NCBI GenBank assembly: GCA_025361665.1
Contig: JANYKF010000279.1
Location: 1-7,081, forward strand
Length of the DNA stretch: 7,081 nucleotides
Reading direction: 5' to 3'
DNA from: Clostridiaceae bacterium
Lineage (GTDB): Bacteria > Bacillota > Clostridia > DSM-8532
This document shows positions 5,736 to 7,081 of the stretch, in pieces; positions within the stretch are counted from its first letter, which is position 1; the number at the start of each line of letters is the position of its first letter. Both the position numbers and the translations under genes were made by a program. The notes under the pieces are model-generated. The model searched no databases and was not told the origin of the DNA. It saw only the letters and a program-made list of their open reading frames with translations.

Positions 5736-6872
5736 TTGCCAAAGACAAGCTTGAGAACTAAAATACAATTATCAAATGAAGACCTTCAAATGTTGACACT
5801 GACCAGTCGTTCAAGGGCAGATGAGGCAAGACGGGTCCTGCGATCAAAAATACTATTGATGAGTCATTCTGGAACAAGAGATTTTGAAATTGTCAAGGAA
5901 CTTCGCATAGATACGAATACGGTCCGGAAGACGATTGAAAAATGCCTATCCTTCGGTGCAGCGGCAGCACTTGATGATTTGGCCCGAAGCGGTGCCCCGA
6001 TAGAGATAAACCAGGAAGAGAAAGCCTGGATTGTATACCTCGCATGTGAAGAACCAAAGGTTTTTGGCTATAGTCAACCCACCTGGACATACACGCTCCT
6101 ACTTGACCACATCCATGAAAATGCGATTGGGAAAGGGTTCCCGAATCTTAGGCGGTTGGCTCGTTCAAAACTGTGGTCCATACTCAATGATACGGAAATC
6201 AAACCTCATAAAATATCATACTATCTGGAAAAACGAGACAGTCAGTTTGAAGTCAAAATGCAGAATGTTCTCTGTGTATACAAAGAAATCAAGGTAGTGT
6301 TGGAAAATGGCATGAAACCTGAAGAAAACAAGAAAGTTACAATATCATATGATGAGAAACCCGGGATACAAGCTATTGGGAACACAGTTGAGGATTTACG
6401 GCCAGAACCATACAGACATAACAGCATAGGACGGGATTATGAATATGTACGGCACGGAACACAATCACTCCTCGCAGGAATTAACTTAATCACCGGAGAG
6501 ATTTCCGCCATAATACATGACACACACAAAAGCGTTGATTTCATAGAATTCCTCAAGGTTCTTGATAAGCGCTATGGAGGTGCGGAGAAAATTCGATTGA
6601 TACTTGACAATCACTCGGCACATGCATCAAAAGAAACGATGAAATACCTCGAAACCCGCCCGAATCGTTACGAATTTGTTTTCACCCCCAAACATGGATC
6701 CTGGCTAAACCTAATCGAGATGTTCTTCAGTAAACTGACAAGGGCGTTTCTGCGGGGGCTTCGTGCTTCAAGCAAGGATGAGCTGAAGGAGCGCTTACTG
6801 CAATACATTGATGAATTAAACCAGGACCCTGTTATCTTCAGATGGCGATACAAAATGGATGAAATAATATGA
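5736..6872 (+). CDS. IS630-family transposase (DD36E)
   Basis: A 378-residue transposase if translation starts at TTG 5736 (388 from ATG 5706); it cuts and rejoins the IS ends. The N-terminal region carries helix-turn-helix DNA-binding segments (RRVLRSKILLMSHSGTRDFEIVKELRIDTNTVRKTI, then an HTH_33-like part around LARSKLWSILNDTEIKPHKI). The C-terminal RNase H-like domain has the catalytic triad D206 (ISYDEKPG), D291 (LILDNHSAH) and E328 (GSWLNLIEMFF), with 36 residues between the last two, in the range for IS630 and related Tc1/mariner enzymes. The LDNHSAH and TPKHGSWLNLIE blocks are hallmarks. It is one uninterrupted frame, unlike relatives needing a frameshift. It ends 24 nt before the right IS end. 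Codon and base use are AT-richer than in the neighbouring genes, consistent with recent transfer. Confidence 0.93.
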   Translation: MPKTSLRTKIQLSNEDLQMLTLTSRSRADEARRVLRSKILLMSHSGTRDFEIVKELRIDTNTVRKTIEKCLSFGAAAALDDLARSGAPIEINQEEKAWIVYLACEEPKVFGYSQPTWTYTLLLDHIHENAIGKGFPNLRRLARSKLWSILNDTEIKPHKISYYLEKRDSQFEVKMQNVLCVYKEIKVVLENGMKPEENKKVTISYDEKPGIQAIGNTVEDLRPEPYRHNSIGRDYEYVRHGTQSLLAGINLITGEISAIIHDTHKSVDFIEFLKVLDKRYGGAEKIRLILDNHSAHASKETMKYLETRPNRYEFVFTPKHGSWLNLIEMFFSKLTRAFLRGLRASSKDELKERLLQYIDELNQDPVIFRWRYKMDEII

Positions 6873-6875
6873 TGA

Positions 6876-6896
6876 AATAAGAGAACTATCTACTGG
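6876..6896 (-). repeat. Right terminal inverted repeat of the IS630 element
   Basis: Its reverse complement begins CCAGTAGATAGTTCTC and matches the left end at 15 of 21 positions. It is followed directly by TA at 6897-6898. Confidence 0.75.
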
Positions 6897-6925
6897 TACA
6901 GTGTTTCTCGAATAGAGGGGCAATC

Positions 6926-6934
6926 TGTTATAAT
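6926..6934 (+). promoter_or_regulatory. Possible extended -10 promoter element
   Basis: TGTTATAAT is a perfect extended -10 (TGnTATAAT). No good -35 box lies 16-18 nt upstream. Transcription would begin close to 6943, exactly where the group II intron-like sequence starts. It may be a true promoter or simply part of the intron target site. Confidence 0.35.
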
Positions 6935-6942
6935 GTGATTGA

Positions 6943-7081
6943 GTGCGACCTGAGGTCGCATATCTGGATTGCGAAAGCCATCCTTTTCATCTGGGATGTC
7001 CCCACCGGAAGGTGCGAGTCGGGCAACGGACTGGTGCTGAGCTTCCGGGCAGAGAACAGAGCAGACCGATCCAACGGAAGG
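6943..7081 (+). mobile_element. Probable group II intron, 5' end (domain I); continues beyond the window
   Basis: From 6943 the sequence begins GTGCG, the conserved 5' end of group II introns (GUGYG). Domain I-like structure follows. A self-complementary segment TGCGACC/GGTCGCA (6944-6950, 6954-6960) corresponds to the first short helix. GGAT-T-GC-GAAA-GC-C-ATCC (6966-6983) forms a hairpin with a GNRA tetraloop, and CCGGAAG (7005-7011) can pair with CTTCCGG (7042-7048). Inside that helix GGTGCGAGTC (7011-7020) resembles the GGUGnnAGUC element seen near the start of many bacterial group II introns, and GAGAACAGAGCAGACC (7052-7067) resembles the later domain I segment of introns such as Ll.LtrB. 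No protein is encoded here. Any reverse transcriptase/maturase would lie in domain IV, to the right of the window. The alternative is another structured RNA; I found no match to riboswitch, SRP, RNase P or tmRNA signatures. Confidence 0.62.

Larger units (their letters stand above)
5657..6896 (+). mobile_element. IS630-family insertion sequence, apparently complete (about 1240 bp)
   Basis: The element encodes a single IS630-type DDE transposase. The two ends form imperfect inverted repeats: the left end from 5657 and the reverse complement of the right end from 6896 share 15 of 21 positions, in conserved blocks CCA, AGA, GTTCT and TTA. Both ends are flanked directly by TA (5655-5656 and 6897-6898), matching the TA target duplication of this family. 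The interior is clearly more AT-rich than the flanking genes, as expected for acquired DNA. A 10-bp direct repeat GATGAAATAA occurs at 6858-6867 and 6871-6880 at the end of the gene. The transposase frame is unbroken, so the copy may be active. The boundaries are my reading of repeats and TA; AAAC is also shared just outside both ends, so a slightly larger element is possible. Confidence 0.85.

Noticed and set aside
1..7081. CRISPR arrays, tRNA or rRNA genes, toxin-antitoxin or defence genes
   Set aside because: No regularly spaced repeats, no tRNA or rRNA signature and no such protein motif was found on either strand.

Overview
This is a bacterial segment in two parts. Bases 1 to about 5400 hold a compact run of six same-strand genes. 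From about 5400 to the right edge lies a non-coding and mobile-element zone. The genes have strong AAGGAGG-type ribosome binding sites at short spacing, the base composition is moderately GC-rich, and the families fit an anaerobic or gut-type bacterium. Bacillota (Clostridia or Negativicutes-like) or Spirochaetota are my best guesses, but nothing here fixes the taxon.

Layout, left to right, all on the + strand: (1) the 3' part of a C_GCAxxG_C_C-family putative redox protein; (2) a complete, signal-less GH95 glycosidase (alpha-L-fucosidase or alpha-L-galactosidase) overlapping it by 7 nt; (3) a small KdgF-like cupin 11 nt further on; (4) an unrecognised small protein; (5) an aldo/keto reductase with an intact catalytic tetrad; (6) a low-specificity L-threonine aldolase with its PLP lysine. 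Genes 1-3 are tightly packed and almost certainly co-transcribed. Genes 4-6 are separated by 50-100 nt and could belong to the same unit or have their own expression signals. The glycosidase with the KdgF-like cupin suggests intracellular breakdown of oligosaccharides containing deoxy-sugars and uronates (pectin- or glycan-like). The reductase could act on a released sugar or aldehyde. The threonine aldolase (threonine to glycine plus acetaldehyde) has no evident link to sugar catabolism.

After the aldolase there is a non-coding stretch of about 250 nt (5401-5656) with two mutually exclusive hairpins and a T-box-like 12-mer. Next is an intact IS630-family insertion sequence (5657-6896), visibly more AT-rich than its surroundings, with 21-bp imperfect terminal inverted repeats (15/21 identical) and flanking TA dinucleotides. 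It encodes one DD36E transposase that probably starts at a TTG codon.

Only 46 nt beyond the IS end, from 6943 to the right edge, the sequence looks like the 5' end of a group II intron (GTGCG start, short helices, a GNRA hairpin, a GGTGCGAGTC element). Its body and any reverse transcriptase would lie outside the window. The right part therefore looks like an intergenic landing site used by two unrelated mobile elements. I see no convincing new defence or other undescribed system. The most useful points are the intron call, the exact IS boundaries, the variant GH95 active-site motif and the unrecognised small protein.
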